A stretch of 64,000 nt of DNA. Origin: Trileptium ribeirensis. Lineage: Eukaryota > Nematoda > Enoplea > Enoplida > Thoracostomopsidae. Position numbers and translations under genes: made by a program. Positions 1-13,103 of this stretch are shown one piece after another. The stretch is taken from positions 85,949-149,948 of the forward strand of contig JASANE010019437.1 of the NCBI GenBank assembly GCA_030248225.1, written 5' to 3'. Each line of letters opens with the position of its first letter. Within the stretch, counting starts at the first letter, position 1. The notes beneath the pieces are model-generated. The model was not told the origin of the DNA. It made no database searches and saw only the letters and a program-made list of their open reading frames with translations.

Positions 1-7
1 ATTTCAG

Positions 8-203
8 GTCAACAGAACTCGTTGAACGCCTACGACGACCAGATGCTGAATATCAATGCATTACTGCTCAACGGAATTTTTGGTATGGCACCTTCACTTG
101 TCCGGTCGTGGAAGTATCCCATTCTTTCCTAGCGAAGGCGCCTATGGGATCGTTTCGCAACATTAAGGAAAACTGGGGAATTTTGAGAGATACAACAGTC
201 TAA
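8..203 (+). CDS. Terminal exon of an unrecognised gene entering from the left
   Basis: A splice acceptor (tttcag, ending at base 7) opens a frame with no internal stop, from base 8 to a TAA at 201-203: one leading base and then 64 sense codons. The peptide begins STELVERLRRPDAEYQC and ends GILRDTTV, with several aromatic residues and two cysteines, more protein-like than the shadow frames around it. It has no start codon, so it would be the 3' exon of a gene whose other exons lie outside the window. I do not recognise the family. A second acceptor-led short frame (452-502, ending TAG) could be an alternative last exon. It could instead be a transposon tail, because no homology search was possible. 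Confidence 0.4.
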
Positions 204-3200
204 TTATCGTTTTACTTATTTCTTCGTTGACGTTGTCGTCAATGGACATTTATTTTTTATATTTTTTTATTTCTTCATTTGGTTGCGTCAGTAGCAACAT
301 TGTATTTTGTGTGTATCAGTCTTATAGCACAACTTATACAAATAGATTTATCTATGGGCGTGCCTACTTATCAGCGCTGGTAAATTTTATCTGCAGGTTG
401 TCGGATAAACTAAAGAAACTAAATTGATTTGGTGACTTGTCACATTTTCAGGACGAGCGATCTCGTCAACGACAACACTCGTACCCGGTCGCTCATGTTT
501 AGACGCATCCCGGAATAGGATTGCCTGTCTTGCGTGTGCTAAATCAAAGTGCTAAATTATGGCGTGGCGATGGTCACGGACATAATTTAAAGAAGGTTTT
601 CGCCTAGAGATGTTAACTTTGAGAGTTACCTAATATTTTGATTACTACCAGAAAGGGCCTCATGCATTATAGGAGGTTTCAGTTTATCCATCCACACGTT
701 TGATGTTACTCGATAATATTCCTTCGGGTGGTAAGTTTGGCATTGTCTACCTGGCACGGATGTGGTCTGATGTGCAACTTATCGTTCTATTTAATTCTAA
801 CATGTTTATCTTATTTCTTTGATAATGGCATTGACAATGTAACTTGTGTGTATGGCATCCCTATATTCGAGAACTCTACTTTTATGAATTTGTGAACATC
901 ACCCGATCACGTTTATAATTCATCCTAGGACACTTTTTAATGGCAAAAGCGCCATCTACTAGGAATGACTTGTGATGGACTAATCTAACTGATCAAAGCG
1001 TGAATTCTATGGCTATTGGGTCGGTCGTTTAGACTCATCGGAGACTAATAGGCACTAATCAGAGGTGAATTATGCTCGAACTATTATCAAATTTAGTGTT
1101 TGACTCGCATTATTATTTTACACTTGACTCGGCTCAACTTTGCACTTCCAAATGCACGATCAAACATTTGGGTGCTTATACTAAAGAAATTGATCTAACA
1201 ACTCATAACTTTACCCCACTGATATACTTTTTAACTTCAGGAATATTCTACAGACCAACGTCAAATCATATCATTCTACTAAAGTTCTCCTGGGATAGAT
1301 TAGTGTGAAACGACGGAAATGTTTTTATTGCTCCATTGGACCGTAATTTCACAGCTACTTGGGCTCAACTTTACTAAAGTTTTGATTCTAGTTGACTAAT
1401 TATGTGCTGTCTTTTAAAAAACACTAGTATAATGCGTGTTGTCCACAAACTACTCGTAGCTGTGCGATTGAATATCGATTGGGGCTTGATTCTTTAACCA
1501 ATTCCTCATGTCTAGGAACAAAGTGATTCTAACCTATGCTTTGACTTGCAAAAAATAATTGACTATTTGGAACGACTACACCACAATAGGGTGACGCACA
1601 CGTTAATCGAATTTATAGTTATAAAATCTTTTATGATGGTCGACCGCTTTCCTTAGCACTATTCGGCCGGGGCGTTTGGAGATCGAAATCAAGCTAGACA
1701 GAGTTCTTTGTTGAGTTTGAAGTTCGTATCTGAGCGGAGGCCAGTTTTGAATTATTTGGTAAGAACTTAAATTTTGCTTATGCGCGAGTAAATTTAAGGT
1801 GGCCCCATCAACTATCCTATTTTGTAATTTTGCATAAAAATTGTTATGGAACGCTTTTGGGTCAAATGAAATTTTGCGCAAAACTGTTCGCGAACACACG
1901 GCTTCCAATTGAAATCTAGCTGCTTTATGTTCGCGAAAATCCAAGTAAAATTACCCAAATTTTGAGAACGAAAGTTTCTCGAAATCGAATCAGCCCGGTT
2001 TTGTTCGGGAACAATAAGAGCTTAACTATAGGATCCATTTGCTTGTGATGTCACTTTTGCATTAAATTTATTCGCGAACACTGAATAGTTTAAATTTAAA
2101 TGATTAAACATTAGGGAACTTAAATTTTTGCAAATTTAAAACTCCGTAATTCTGTTCGAACACAAGGTATAATTTTTGGGACTTGGATTTGATTTTGGCA
2201 ATTTTCAGTTAGCGAACAATCGCGTGAAATTCAGCCTTTTTTCCGTAGCATTGATTAAGATTCTATATCGGCTGTGACAGCATAGGATGTTTGGTGTGGT
2301 CACCTTAACTTTACACTCTCGCAACACTTTTAATACTTTTTATCTCACTTGTCTCAGGGTATTTTTGTTAGTTTCTCTTGTTTGCCAACTCTTGTAAATT
2401 TAATATATAAAGATAATATCTTAATTATTTTGGATTTTGGTCACTCTGTCAGAGTCATCGTCATTGTGCAGCTATGATATACTGTTATCATATCATCGAT
2501 ATATTTTGTACAATATTAAAGGTATACGCAGTGAGTCCAAAACTTCATGATTATTTCCTCAGATTTATCTAGCCGTATTATCTGTACTGATGTACCTACA
2601 AGTTCAGTGGTTATATTTTGCCGTGTGTTGCACTGTCAAAACAAGCGATCTACGTATGTTTACTATGTCGAGAACGGCATATGTGAGGGATAGGTTTCTC
2701 GGAGCAAAGCCTTACCCCTCACAAGCGTGCCTACGACACTACCTTAAAAGACCTGAAACACCATTCGCAGTGAGCTCGTTTTTCTGCTAACCACTTTCGA
2801 AGCTCGCTCTCGGTGACGAGGTACACTAGTGTCCTTTTGCCCACCAATCTCTTTTCTCCCATTCTTGATTTTGATCCCCTTTCTGGTAAGTTCGTGGCCT
2901 TCACTTGCCTCGCGCATCGTGTGCGTTTTGTTGTTCTGACTTCTCTCGATGTTGTAGCGATACTTCCGTGCACTACACCGGCACACGCTGTGAAATGTCA
3001 CCTTGTTGTAAAAGTATAATTGCAGGAGTATAGCAAGAGCAAAGCAGTTGTTCAATCAACAAATTTTAGAGTTTTAAAATAGAAACCGGCCTTAACGGGT
3101 TGGGGGCTTAGTAGTAGGCAGCCTTGGGCCGCGCGTTACATGTTGCTCGCTTGTCTCGCGTAGTGCACGCACCGGGTGTGTCCCTTTCGCCGGATTTGCG

Positions 3201-3924
3201 CCATGATCTGTTTGCGCGGTTTTAACCAAAGTTTCCTCTGTTTCATGACCGGTACTTGTTGTTTATTAGACTTGATATATATACTTCATGATCATGGTCC
3301 GTTCTGCGCCATACACGTATCATTGTTAAACGCGTATTCAGGACATCACTCAGATCAGGTGACGTAGGTTCACTGTGCTGTTGAATCATTTAATTCAACC
3401 CCGGCTTACTTTATGGGTAACCTCCGCCGCTTCCATGTTGTTCGGCCTGTGATTTGTCGTTCATAATTGTATTGTATTGTATTCATATAACAGGATCGGG
3501 ATTGTATGTATAAAAATATATGTTGTAAATGTGTTGTATGTTATTATTTGGGATTGATTGAGTTTATGAATTATGTCATATGTAGTTTAAATTGTGGTTA
3601 TATATTTAGCAAAGTTTAACATGAAAATACTTGGTTAAACAGTCTATAAATTAGGAGATAAAACGACAAAATCGGGCCATAACCGACTCCATAAATTAGG
3701 AGTTGTAATCACCAAAGTTTGACATTATAACCGGCCATAAATTTCAACCATAAACCAATAAACTTTTTCAATAACGTTTTCAAAATTGACAACTTTTTCA
3801 GATTTGAAATTTAAAAGAAAATGATTGGGCAGTTGGTGACCAAGCCCGATAGATCGGGTTTCGTTACAAATGATTTTCAGTGTCTTGTTTCTCCCTACTG
3901 TTTTTCAGACTATCGTCTTTACGT
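204..3924. other. No convincing gene; AT-rich intergenic sequence
   Basis: Only short, unconvincing frames occur here. Between about 1880 and 2230 the motif ttcgcgaaca, or close variants, recurs several times among AT-rich sequence, so this may be decayed repeat DNA. Nothing else is supported. Confidence 0.5.
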
Positions 3925-5560
3925 TTTTCGGTTTATTAGTAGGAAGGCTTCCGGTCTGCATGGACGGATTGCTCATATCGACCGGACCTTAGGCACGTTT
4001 TTGGTTTCGCACATTGCTAAAGCTTGCGCTAAGTGTCCGAGATTTTTCCAGGATCAGGCAAACTAAAACTAAACTTTTAATTTGTTCCCTTTTCAAACTC
4101 CTTTTAGCGACACGGCTGGTTCCCCGGTGTCTCGTCCTAGCACGGGACGGACCCGGTTACGACTCATGGTTTTTGGTTAGGAGTTGACGGGGAATTGTCA
4201 CGCTGGAGTTAAGATTGTTTAAGTTCTGCTTGGTTTTCGTTCTGTAGTTTCTCAATTGTATACTCGATCATTTATATGACGTTCGCACGGGGCTCGCAAG
4301 TGCACCGCTTAAAGGCCACATTTGGGCAAAGCCTGAGTGTATAGGCACCAGTGGGGCAAAGCCTGCAAGAACTACAAATTATACAAACGATCGACCGCTT
4401 CACTGGTCTTGGACCCAGAGACACAGTCCGCGCATGACCAACAATAACTGTAGGCGTCCTCTGCCGAATCTATTTTTACCGTGCCAAATATCGCGAACAA
4501 GTGCTAGGCGATGTCATCTGACCACGCTATTAAAACTGTAGTGCTCGTTGTCAACCCCTTTCGTTGGCAACGCACCGCTATCTATGTCTACGATCAGCCG
4601 CGAAGTCAGCTTCATTAATAATATTCACACAGGCAACCCTACTGCTCACGCGCATCGTCACTTATGTAATTTGATACCCGGTTGTGTTTTTCCCAGGCGA
4701 ACGATCACTTGTACAATAGCTTTTCTTTACACTTTCAGTTTACTAGGCGGAAGGCTTCCCGGTCTGCACGGACGGGTTGCCGATATCGGTAGGACCTTAG
4801 GCGCGTTTTTGGTTTCGCTCATCGCTAAAGCTTGCTCTAAGTGTCCGAGATTCTTTCAACCAGTAGATCAGACTAAATTATTAACTTACTCGTTCTAAAG
4901 ATATATCTTATTGCCCGGCTGGTTCCCCGGTGCCTCGTCCTAGCACGGGACGGAGCCCCTGTCACAATTTATGATTTTACTAGGGGTTGACGGAGCATTG
5001 TCATATTGGATTTAACGCTGATAGGTCGAAATTGCTTTTTAATCAATACTGCTCAATTGTTTTGGTTTGCTCGAGTTGTCCATATGACAGTTCGCACTGG
5101 GTTCGCAAGTGCACCGCTTGCGTTGAGTTATAGGCAACAGTGGGGCAAAGCCTGACTGTATAGGCACCAGTGGGGCAAAGCCTAACTGTGCAAGAACTAC
5201 AAACTATACAAACGATGGACCGCTTCACTTGTCCTGGACCCAGAGACACAATTCGCACATGACCAACAATAATTGTAGGCGTTTTCGGCCGAATCTATTT
5301 TACCTTGCCAAATATTCCGTACAAGTGCTAGGTGACCTCACCTGACCACGCTGTTAAAACTCCAATGCTCGTTGTCAATCCTTTCGTACGTAATGCACTG
5401 CTATCTATGTCTACGATCAGCCACGAAATCAGCTTCATCAATAATATTCACACGGGCAACTGTACTGTTCACATGCATCGTCACTTATGTAATTTGAGAC
5501 CGAGTCGATTTTTTCCCAGGCGAACGATAATTTGTGTAATCCCATATCGATTTTTGTTGT
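3925..5560. repeat. Tandem duplication of a ~0.81 kb unit
   Basis: Two diverged direct copies lie head to tail, the first from about 3925 and the second from about 4740. Paired landmarks keep an offset of about 803-822 bases: ggaaggcttcc (3940s/4750s), ggctggttccccggtg (4110s/4917), gcaagtgcaccgctt (4296/5105) and the segment with tgaccacgct (4520s/5340s). A small sub-repeat containing aggcaccagtggggcaaagcct occurs once or twice in each copy. Short frames on both strands cross the copies, but stops and frame changes differ between them, so I do not call a protein. Confidence 0.8.
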
Positions 5561-8500
5561 TTATGTGCTTGTATGATAATGCTTATAATGTACAAATACC
5601 TTAAGTAAATAATGATAATAGCTTTTGCCAGTGATCAGAGCTGTCGGAGGTGAACTTATCGGTATCGATAACTTTGATCTGCATTACTTCGCTAGCATTG
5701 AAACTTATGTGTAATTCATGATATCGCGGCGTGGTCGTGCTCACTGGGTGGCTACCAGGCCGCCTCCGGGACCAGCATAAGGTGGGTGTACGGGGGTAAA
5801 CCATCGCGGCCTTACCAAGGTCGACGGGGATCCACACCGGGGGGACCTATGTCAGCCACTAGATAACGTATGCCGTATACGCCCGGGGGTCCTGCGCAGG
5901 AACACCAGGACCAGAGGGCGGCAACTCTCTTCTGCACTGAGCCCACCCCTGGGTTCAATAGAAATAAAAAGGGAGGTGCGGAGTTTTTGCATGTAGAGGT
6001 TCGGCAGCCGCGTACCCCATTAGTTACAATAGCATGGCTATTCACTTCTCGCTCGTAGGAGTTATATTGGACCCTCTAAAATTTTATATAACAATAGTAG
6101 CCAGTTTTTAAACAGGACAAAGTAGCTGCTGCTAGGATCGCGAGTGCCGAGAAGTTTAGTATTCAATAAAATATTGCATTATAATGAAACAGTCGCTCGC
6201 TGTTAGACGCTTACGCAATCCGTGGACAAATACATGAGAATTATAAGACACATTGAGTTTATCTTGATAAATAATATTAGATAAGCATCTGGTAGATGTA
6301 TCCCAGATTGTGATCGCACTAGCATTAACATTCGAAGTATTGTCTATTATGAGTAAACATGAGTAGCGCTTGTTTTACACAAAGCCATCAGTATCGCGAG
6401 TGCTATTTCCCGGGCTGTTTCATGTATTTTTGAAATGGTCTATAAATCCCTGATACTGCAACATTTATAGCATTTTAAGCTTTACTGTATGTATTACAGG
6501 CAGAGATATGAAGAAATGTAAAGAAAGCTCAGAATACGTTTTACAATGCGAAATCAGCATAAATGTGTCTCAAACGATTAAATCTCGATGATTATGCAGA
6601 TTCATTTGGCGGAAACTGAAAGGTCTCTAAAGTTGTTTACTTATTCAAAAGACGCGAGTAATAAATAGCATTAAAATGACTAGCAGCTGAAAACGAGTGT
6701 GAAGTTTAAAAGTTTTATAAGTATTACAATACTAACTGCCTCGGTCGGCTGATTCTCAATTACCGTGAAACCGGTCTTTAATTACTTGAAAAAGTTAATT
6801 TGAAACCCAAAGGTCTAGCTATTTAATAAAAACGTATATTAATTGCTACAACGTATAATTCATAGAGCACAACATTCATGTAACTTCCGCCCTAAAAGTT
6901 ACATTCGCCCATTGCTATAAAGTAGTGAATGTTTTACAAAATTTGTGCATTTTATCGAATTTGGAATATAAGACTTACGCTTAGTATATAGAGAACGGCG
7001 CTCAGCATGCATTTAACTGCGACGTGTAATAGTAGCATTGGCAGTTTTCTATAAAGCAGTGGGTTTGATTAAAATGTGTATTTTTATAAATTTAGTGCGC
7101 TAAAAGTCTAGCGGTAATTTCTAACCTTTATCCAGTGTACGGTTTTAATAACAGCCATTTCGCGTAACAATGAAACTTGGTTTTGTAAATATGTTACTAA
7201 CTGGCTGTATTTACTTTGAATATATTACATTAAAATTTACCCTATCGCTTAAATGAAATATATACTATTGAGGGCATCAATGAAGCGCAGACCGTTTCAT
7301 TTTATACACTACACATTAACTTAAGCTTTGGTTGTTCGGCTGTCTAATGCAAAGCGATATGCTTTTAAAACTTGTCGGTGTGAGGTATAATTAGTTTTTT
7401 CACAAATCTTATCCTTGAGAAGAACGTTAGCAGACCAATATTTGACTAACAGCCTTAGGCAAATTATGCGTCATTTCTTGGCCAAAAACATATTTGTTTC
7501 ATTTCTTGCTGTATAGAACACTTCTCCAAATAATTCAACTTACTATGACCAACAAATTTTGTACCCCGAACACACCGCACTAAAGCTGCTGTTTCTCAAG
7601 TATATAACCTCACTTCCCTCAGCTTTACTTTAGCCTAAGTTAGTCATAAACCGACACTGAATAAACTGGTGCCGACAGAACATCCATCAGGGATGCGAAG
7701 AGTAATGCATTTACGTTGTGCATTTTTGTTTTGTTTCGTGTTTGCTGACGGTGCAATAAACATATTTTGTTGGATCGGTCGGTAGAGCGATTACAGTGAT
7801 GCGTCGCAGATTGATTCCACAGTTTTTGCCAACCAGCGATAAATGGTTCCGAATTTTCCCTATTTCTGCCAAATTTACCGCTAGTTTTAGTGAATTTTTG
7901 CTAGAAGCGCAGCGGGGGAGAGATGTCGAGTAGATTTGGCTTGGGCGGTGCGACCTTTATAGCCAGTAACCCACTTATCGACGCCTTGATTAGACAGTAT
8001 CTAAGACGGTATATTTAAGTATGCATCTCTATACATGCTGCATGACGGAAGTCCCTACCTAGTTTGCGTATAGCGCAATATTTGACAAACTCATGGTGGC
8101 GTCACGAATCGCGCCCCTATCATATTAGTGAGAACGGCGTATGCAAACTAAATTGATCGCGTTCTGGGAGATGTTGCTCGATTCCTTATCCAACCGTTAA
8201 ACATGATGGATAAATACAAAGTAGCTTTTTAGTTTTGTTTTTGGTACAAAGATTAAATAGCATAATTTGGCGAACCCGAATTGATCGAAATCGGAAACAC
8301 TTGCTATTTTTAACCAAATGGGAAAAATTTTGCTTAAGCTTAAATTCTTTTTATAGTTTTACGGCATAATATTAAGTATCAAATTTTGCTAAATGTATGT
8401 AATAAGCAAAATTAAGCGTAACTACGCTAGATTTTTATTAAGCATAAACCAATGCTAAATATACCTACGAAAGCACAAACACTTTCTTTGTACAATGCCT

Positions 8501-9463
8501 CCTGGGGCAAAGCATAGTTAGTATTAGTATAATCGTTTTTTAACACTAACTTCACTATTATATGTAGAAGCAAGGCGTTTAGAGAAGGAAGTCCGCTTTT
8601 TACAATTGAATTTGTCGCATTGTCGTATAAAGGTAGTCAAGTGGGGAATTCTGTATCCAGGAGAAATTGCACAAAACTAGGAAGCTATGCTGACGATACC
8701 TACCTTTTTATTTGTTACTTCGATCGATGATGTTAGATCCGCTCTGGATTCGGGAAATAAACTATATATTAAGCCAGATAGAAGAAGAAGGGATTGTAAC
8801 AGGATAATTGATATATTTACGGCTAAAAGCAGCCAGCAGCATTCTTACCTACTGTCTGATTCGACCGTGCAGAGGAACATTTGTGATATACATTTTCTCT
8901 CTTCTCTTATCTGGAATAGGTGTTCGGTAATGCGCGAATTTACCTACATGAGTAAACAACGTAATCAATCAGTTATCAACCGTTGTATTTTGCTGTTTCG
9001 TTTAATATTTCTGGCTAATGTAATCTTTTAGGGCGTATATGTGAAATACATGGTAAGTCGTTCTCAGTATTCTAATCATAAAAGCCTTTAATCGTAGCAC
9101 GTATTGGACAGTCATCAGCGGTTATCGGCTCTATGCAACCACACCAGGGAAGGCAAATGATATACATAAATGTACCCACTTGTCTTATTCAACTATACAT
9201 ACTCATGGAGATAGGGGTTGCCCTTCCCTCCGAGGCGTCGGGTCCCGCCATCGGTGCCAAGCACCGACCCTCTTAGAAGTTGGTCCAACTACGGCCCCTG
9301 ACGCCGACTATCACCCCTCGGCTTCTCGGTAGCTGTGAAATTTCACGAAAATTGGCAATGGCGGAACATTAGGTAGGTAATATAGGCAGAAATCGGCAAC
9401 GATTTTAGCCAAAATTTGAGAAAATTTAGTAAAACTGGACATATATAGATCATCGTAAATAAA
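5561..9463. other. No convincing gene; AT-rich sequence
   Basis: The stretch is mostly AT-rich with one GC-richer patch near 5750-5930. A 114-codon plus-strand frame at 8687-9031 is basic in its middle but has no recognisable motif and no clear splice context. I do not call it a gene. A short GC-rich patch at 9230-9340 contains a small cggtgc/gcaccg hairpin. Confidence 0.45.
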
Positions 9464-9975
9464 TGTGACCATTCACTGTATAAATGAATAATATTGTTAC
9501 AGGCTAAAGCTTATTTACGTCCAGAAGTTAAGAGAAAGATTAATTTTTGGAGTTCAGCAATGTTACCGACTTCAGCTATATGACCAGTCACTGTATAAAT
9601 GAATAATATTGTTACAGGCTAAAGCTTATTTACGTCCCAAGAGAAAGACATATAGAAGTTCAACAATGTTACCGAGTTCAGCTATGTGACCACCGTATAA
9701 ATGAATATTATTGTCACAGGCTAAAGCTTATTTACGTCCCCAATTTAAGAGAAAGACTAATTATAGGAGTTCAGCAATGTTACCGAGTTCAACTTGTGAC
9801 CATTCACTGTATAAATGAATATTATTGTTACAGGCTAAAGCTTCTTTACGTCTCCAATTTAAGAGAAAGACTAATTATAGGAGTTCAGCAATGTTACCGA
9901 GTTCAGCTATGTGACTATTCACTGTATAAATGAATAATATTGTTACAGGCTAAAGCTTATTTACGTCCCCAATTT
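9464..9975. repeat. Tandem array of ~105-117 bp units, about 4.5 copies
   Basis: Units begin with tgtgacc or a close variant at about 9464, 9579, 9685, 9795 and 9910. Each carries tataaatgaat, a cagg-ctaaagctt core, tttacgtcc and gttcagcaatgttaccga in the same order. The last unit is cut after ccccaattt (about 9975), where the 3' end of the minus-strand CR1-like element begins. The array is either part of that element's 3' end or an older satellite into which it inserted. Confidence 0.85.
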
Positions 9976-10149
9976 ATTCTTACCGGTCTCCCGACCTAGT
10001 AAGACAAGGCTCGTATTCGAATCGTTATGAAATTCCATTGTGTGCACAGATCGGGAAATGAAAGCCGATTGCATGCATCGGCTGGTACGGTCGACATAAC
10101 GGATCAGATCGTCGGAGCACTGAAAAAAACGACACGGCGGAAACAAGAT

Positions 10150-11598
10150 TCATAGAACTGGCAGCGCTTGTGAGTCGTGGAGGCGCGTTTTAAATTCACT
10201 AGTTGTCGGAGCAGTGACGACGGAGTTTGGTAAAGAATTCCAAAAATTGATAACTCGGTTAGAATAGAAATTATGCCTTATCAATAGTTGTGACATGCTT
10301 GTAGAAGGTCGCAGTTTAAGATCATGTTGCCGTAGCTGGCGATGTTGAGCCAAATCAAACAGGAGTTTGTAATCATAGTCCACAAGTCCATGTACTAATT
10401 TGTGACACAAAATTAGATCGGCACGAAGGCGGCGAGTTTGCAACGTTTGGAGGCCTAATGCTTTTAATCGATCCTCGTATGGCAAATTCCGCAGAGATGG
10501 GACTAATTTTGTAGCACGTCTTTGTACCTTTTCTAGGATAGCAATGTCTCGATGATAGTACGGACTCCAAGCGCTACTGGCGTACTCAAGCTTTGACCTA
10601 ACCAGTGCAAGGTACAGTGTGGAAAAAGTTTTGCTGTCCCAATAGCGCAATGTGCGTTTCATGTGAAAAAGGATTTTATTAGCTGCTGCTGCAACACGAA
10701 AACAATCTTCCCAAAGCTTCAGGTTATCTGTGATAGTAACGCCAAGATCTACGATAGTTTGTACACAAGGTATGCACTGTTCTTGAATGAAGTAATCGCT
10801 GTGTGGATTGTTGTGGCCAAAGTGGATACATCCAAATTTGTCGATGTTGAAGTGTAACAGCCATGTTTTAGACCAGCTAGACCAAGATTGAACGTCACAT
10901 TGAAAATCGTCTATGTCACAGCTAGGATAGTGGCGGTGAATTCGCCGAAGTAGCTTAGTGTCATCGGCGAACATCCAGCTGCAGCAATTAACAGATTCTA
11001 CTAAATCGTTGATGTAAAACAGAAATAAAATGGGGCCTAATACAGAGCCTTGTGGTACTCCCGAGGTAACTTCAGCTGGAGGAGAGTGTACACCATTTAC
11101 AACAACACTCTGAGAACGCCCTGATAAAAATGCACGAATCCAACCAAGCAGCGGGTTTCGAAAACCGTATCCATACAACTTAATCAATAGCCTTCTGTGA
11201 GGAACGCAGTCAAAAGCTTTTGAGAGATCGAGATAAATGGCATCAGCACTATATGAACGTCCAGGGACGAACCCAAACTGTTTACGGGACCAAAGATCAT
11301 TGTCGAGAGCGAACTGAACAATAGAATCCTTTATGATCATTTCCATAATTTTACACGGCGCTGATGTCAAGCTTATTGGTCGATAGTTGTGTTTATCGTA
11401 CCTGCTGCCTTTCTTCAAGATCGGTGTAACAAGTGCAAACCGCCAATCATCAGGAATTGTCATTGATGCTAATGAATCTTGAAATAGTTTACACAAAAAT
11501 GGTGTTACTATACTGCTGCATTCTCGTAAAATGATGTTAGGTATGTTGTCGTCGCCCGGTGAAGCGGTAGGTTTTGATTTTGCTATTGCATGCAGCAA
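10150..11598 (-). CDS. CR1-like reverse transcriptase domain (ORF2, C-terminal part)
   Basis: A 482-codon open frame carries the non-LTR RT blocks in order: the NYRPISLTS block (about residue 71), QFGFVPGRS (about 107), YLDLSKAFD (122-130), SGVPQGSVLGPILF (179-192), the catalytic FADD (210-213) and a C-terminal QRRATKLVP region. The enzyme would copy element RNA into DNA at a nicked chromosomal target. The first residue shown by a start-codon reading is not a true start, because the protein should continue from the endonuclease, which lies in another frame just upstream. Oddity: only a few residues separate GRS from the DLSKAFD motif, whereas CR1 relatives usually have some 20 more. This suggests an in-frame deletion between RT blocks and a non-functional enzyme. 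Confidence 0.93.
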   Translation of the reverse strand: MLHAIAKSKPTASPGDDNIPNIILRECSSIVTPFLCKLFQDSLASMTIPDDWRFALVTPILKKGSRYDKHNYRPISLTSAPCKIMEMIIKDSIVQFALDNDLWSRKQFGFVPGRSYSADAIYLDLSKAFDCVPHRRLLIKLYGYGFRNPLLGWIRAFLSGRSQSVVVNGVHSPPAEVTSGVPQGSVLGPILFLFYINDLVESVNCCSWMFADDTKLLRRIHRHYPSCDIDDFQCDVQSWSSWSKTWLLHFNIDKFGCIHFGHNNPHSDYFIQEQCIPCVQTIVDLGVTITDNLKLWEDCFRVAAAANKILFHMKRTLRYWDSKTFSTLYLALVRSKLEYASSAWSPYYHRDIAILEKVQRRATKLVPSLRNLPYEDRLKALGLQTLQTRRLRADLILCHKLVHGLVDYDYKLLFDLAQHRQLRQHDLKLRPSTSMSQLLIRHNFYSNRVINFWNSLPNSVVTAPTTSEFKTRLHDSQALPVL

Positions 11599-11632
11599 CG
11601 TTGTTAATGTTGAATGTTATTGTGTTCAGGGT

Positions 11633-12960
11633 TTACACTAGTGTGGTATGGAAATACAGGTATAAATTCGATGTGGCTTCACGTACAAAAACAGTAGAAA
11701 AGTAATTGTTCAGTGCAATGGCTGCCGATAGATCTGTGCTACTGTACGAACCATCATCTGGCAAGATTGGACCAAGCCTTTGTTTGATTTTTTTGTTTTT
11801 GTTAACATAAGCCCACCAAGATTTCGAATCACTGTTAATATTCATAGCAAGTTTTCGTTCGTACGACCAAATTGCTCTCCCTTCCATCATAGCTACTTCT
11901 CTACTAGCCGTCTGATATCGATCCCAAGCGATTGCTGTATATGATCGTCGAAAGGCACGATACTCATTTTTCTGCCAACGAAGTGCATTAATTAAATTGC
12001 GACTTAACCATGGTTTATAGTTACCTCTTGCTGTTTTTCTTACTGGTGTGCATAAAGGTATGGAGCTAGTAACCAAATCTCGAAATCCCTTCCAAACTTC
12101 GATAATTGAGCCATGTGTTGAATTGATCTGGTGCTCTAATAGACGGCGCGTTTTTTTCCAATCAGTGCGAAAAAAATTGTATTTGCGGATATTGGCCATG
12201 AAACAAGGTATATCAATATATACGAAAAGGTCGAAATGAAGTATAAAATGATCACTCAAACCAAGACCCGGCTCAATTACACAAGGAACAATCCCTTCTT
12301 TATTTGTGAACACCAGGTCGAGAACGGCGTTGTTACGAGTTGGATCTTTGACATGTTGTGTAAGGCCTATGTCAGTTATAGTATCGACGAAGTTATCACA
12401 AGTGGCTGGCCATATTCCACTAACCCAGTCAACCTCGCCATAATTAAAGTCTCCTACCATTAATATATATGTGAGTTGCACCATATTGGTTTGCATCGGA
12501 TATCGTTTTAAAAAGTGACTGGTTTTCATTTTCTGAGTTTGAGTTAGACCGATAGACGCATAAAATAAGAAGGCTATCATTTCCTCGAAGGGGGACGCAA
12601 GCCGCAACGACATCGTAGTAGTTATAATTGTTAAAATCGTGAACCGGTGTTGGATTAAGCCAATCTGCTATATAAATAAGAACTCCGCCGCCACCCCGGT
12701 TTAAACGATCACTGCGAAACATGGTATATATACTTGTCAATTGATATTTCTGAATCGGGGATAAGGGGGCGCCCCCACGACTCACAAACCGCAACCACAT
12801 CAACATTATTAGACGAAACATACAAATTAAGCAAATTCATTTTGTTAACAATGCTTCTTGTATTAAAAGATATACAGTTCAAACGATTAGGACTTAATAT
12901 ACTCTCTGTTACAGAAGAAGGATAGCTGTGTATGTTGGGAATTTCTCTATTTTGCTCATA
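11633..12960 (-). pseudogene. CR1-like endonuclease (ORF2 N-terminal part), frameshifted
   Basis: The endonuclease is spread over three frames. Frame one (down to a TAA at 12704) carries CISFNTRSIVNKMNLL, which matches the N-terminal LxxNARSLxxK motif, and VCESW at the TETW position. Frame two (12444-12821) carries RSDRLNRGGGGVLIYI. Frame three (11633-12613) carries GDFNYGEVDW, then GLSDHFILHF with the catalytic SDH, and a linker leading to the RT. These are the hallmarks of the EEP-type endonuclease of CR1/L2/jockey elements, which nicks target DNA. The motifs are well kept while the frame is lost twice, so inactivation looks fairly recent. Confidence 0.85.
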
Positions 12961-13103
12961 GTTACCAAATGAAGTGTGGTTATAAGCTAAAATATTGCTA
13001 GGAGTACAACTAAATACAGTATTAGTGCCAGAACTAAAGCTATTTACAAGACAAATACAGTTAGTGGAAAAACATTTAGTACAACAAAAGTTCTGGCTAG
13101 ATT

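Noticed and set aside
4548..4898. Protein from the plus-strand 116-codon frame
   Set aside because: The duplicate copy at 3.9 kb has a different frame and stops; coding appearance comes from the duplicated DNA.
9464..9975. CRISPR array
   Set aside because: Units are over 100 bases with no short repeat plus unique spacer pattern, and the DNA is eukaryotic.
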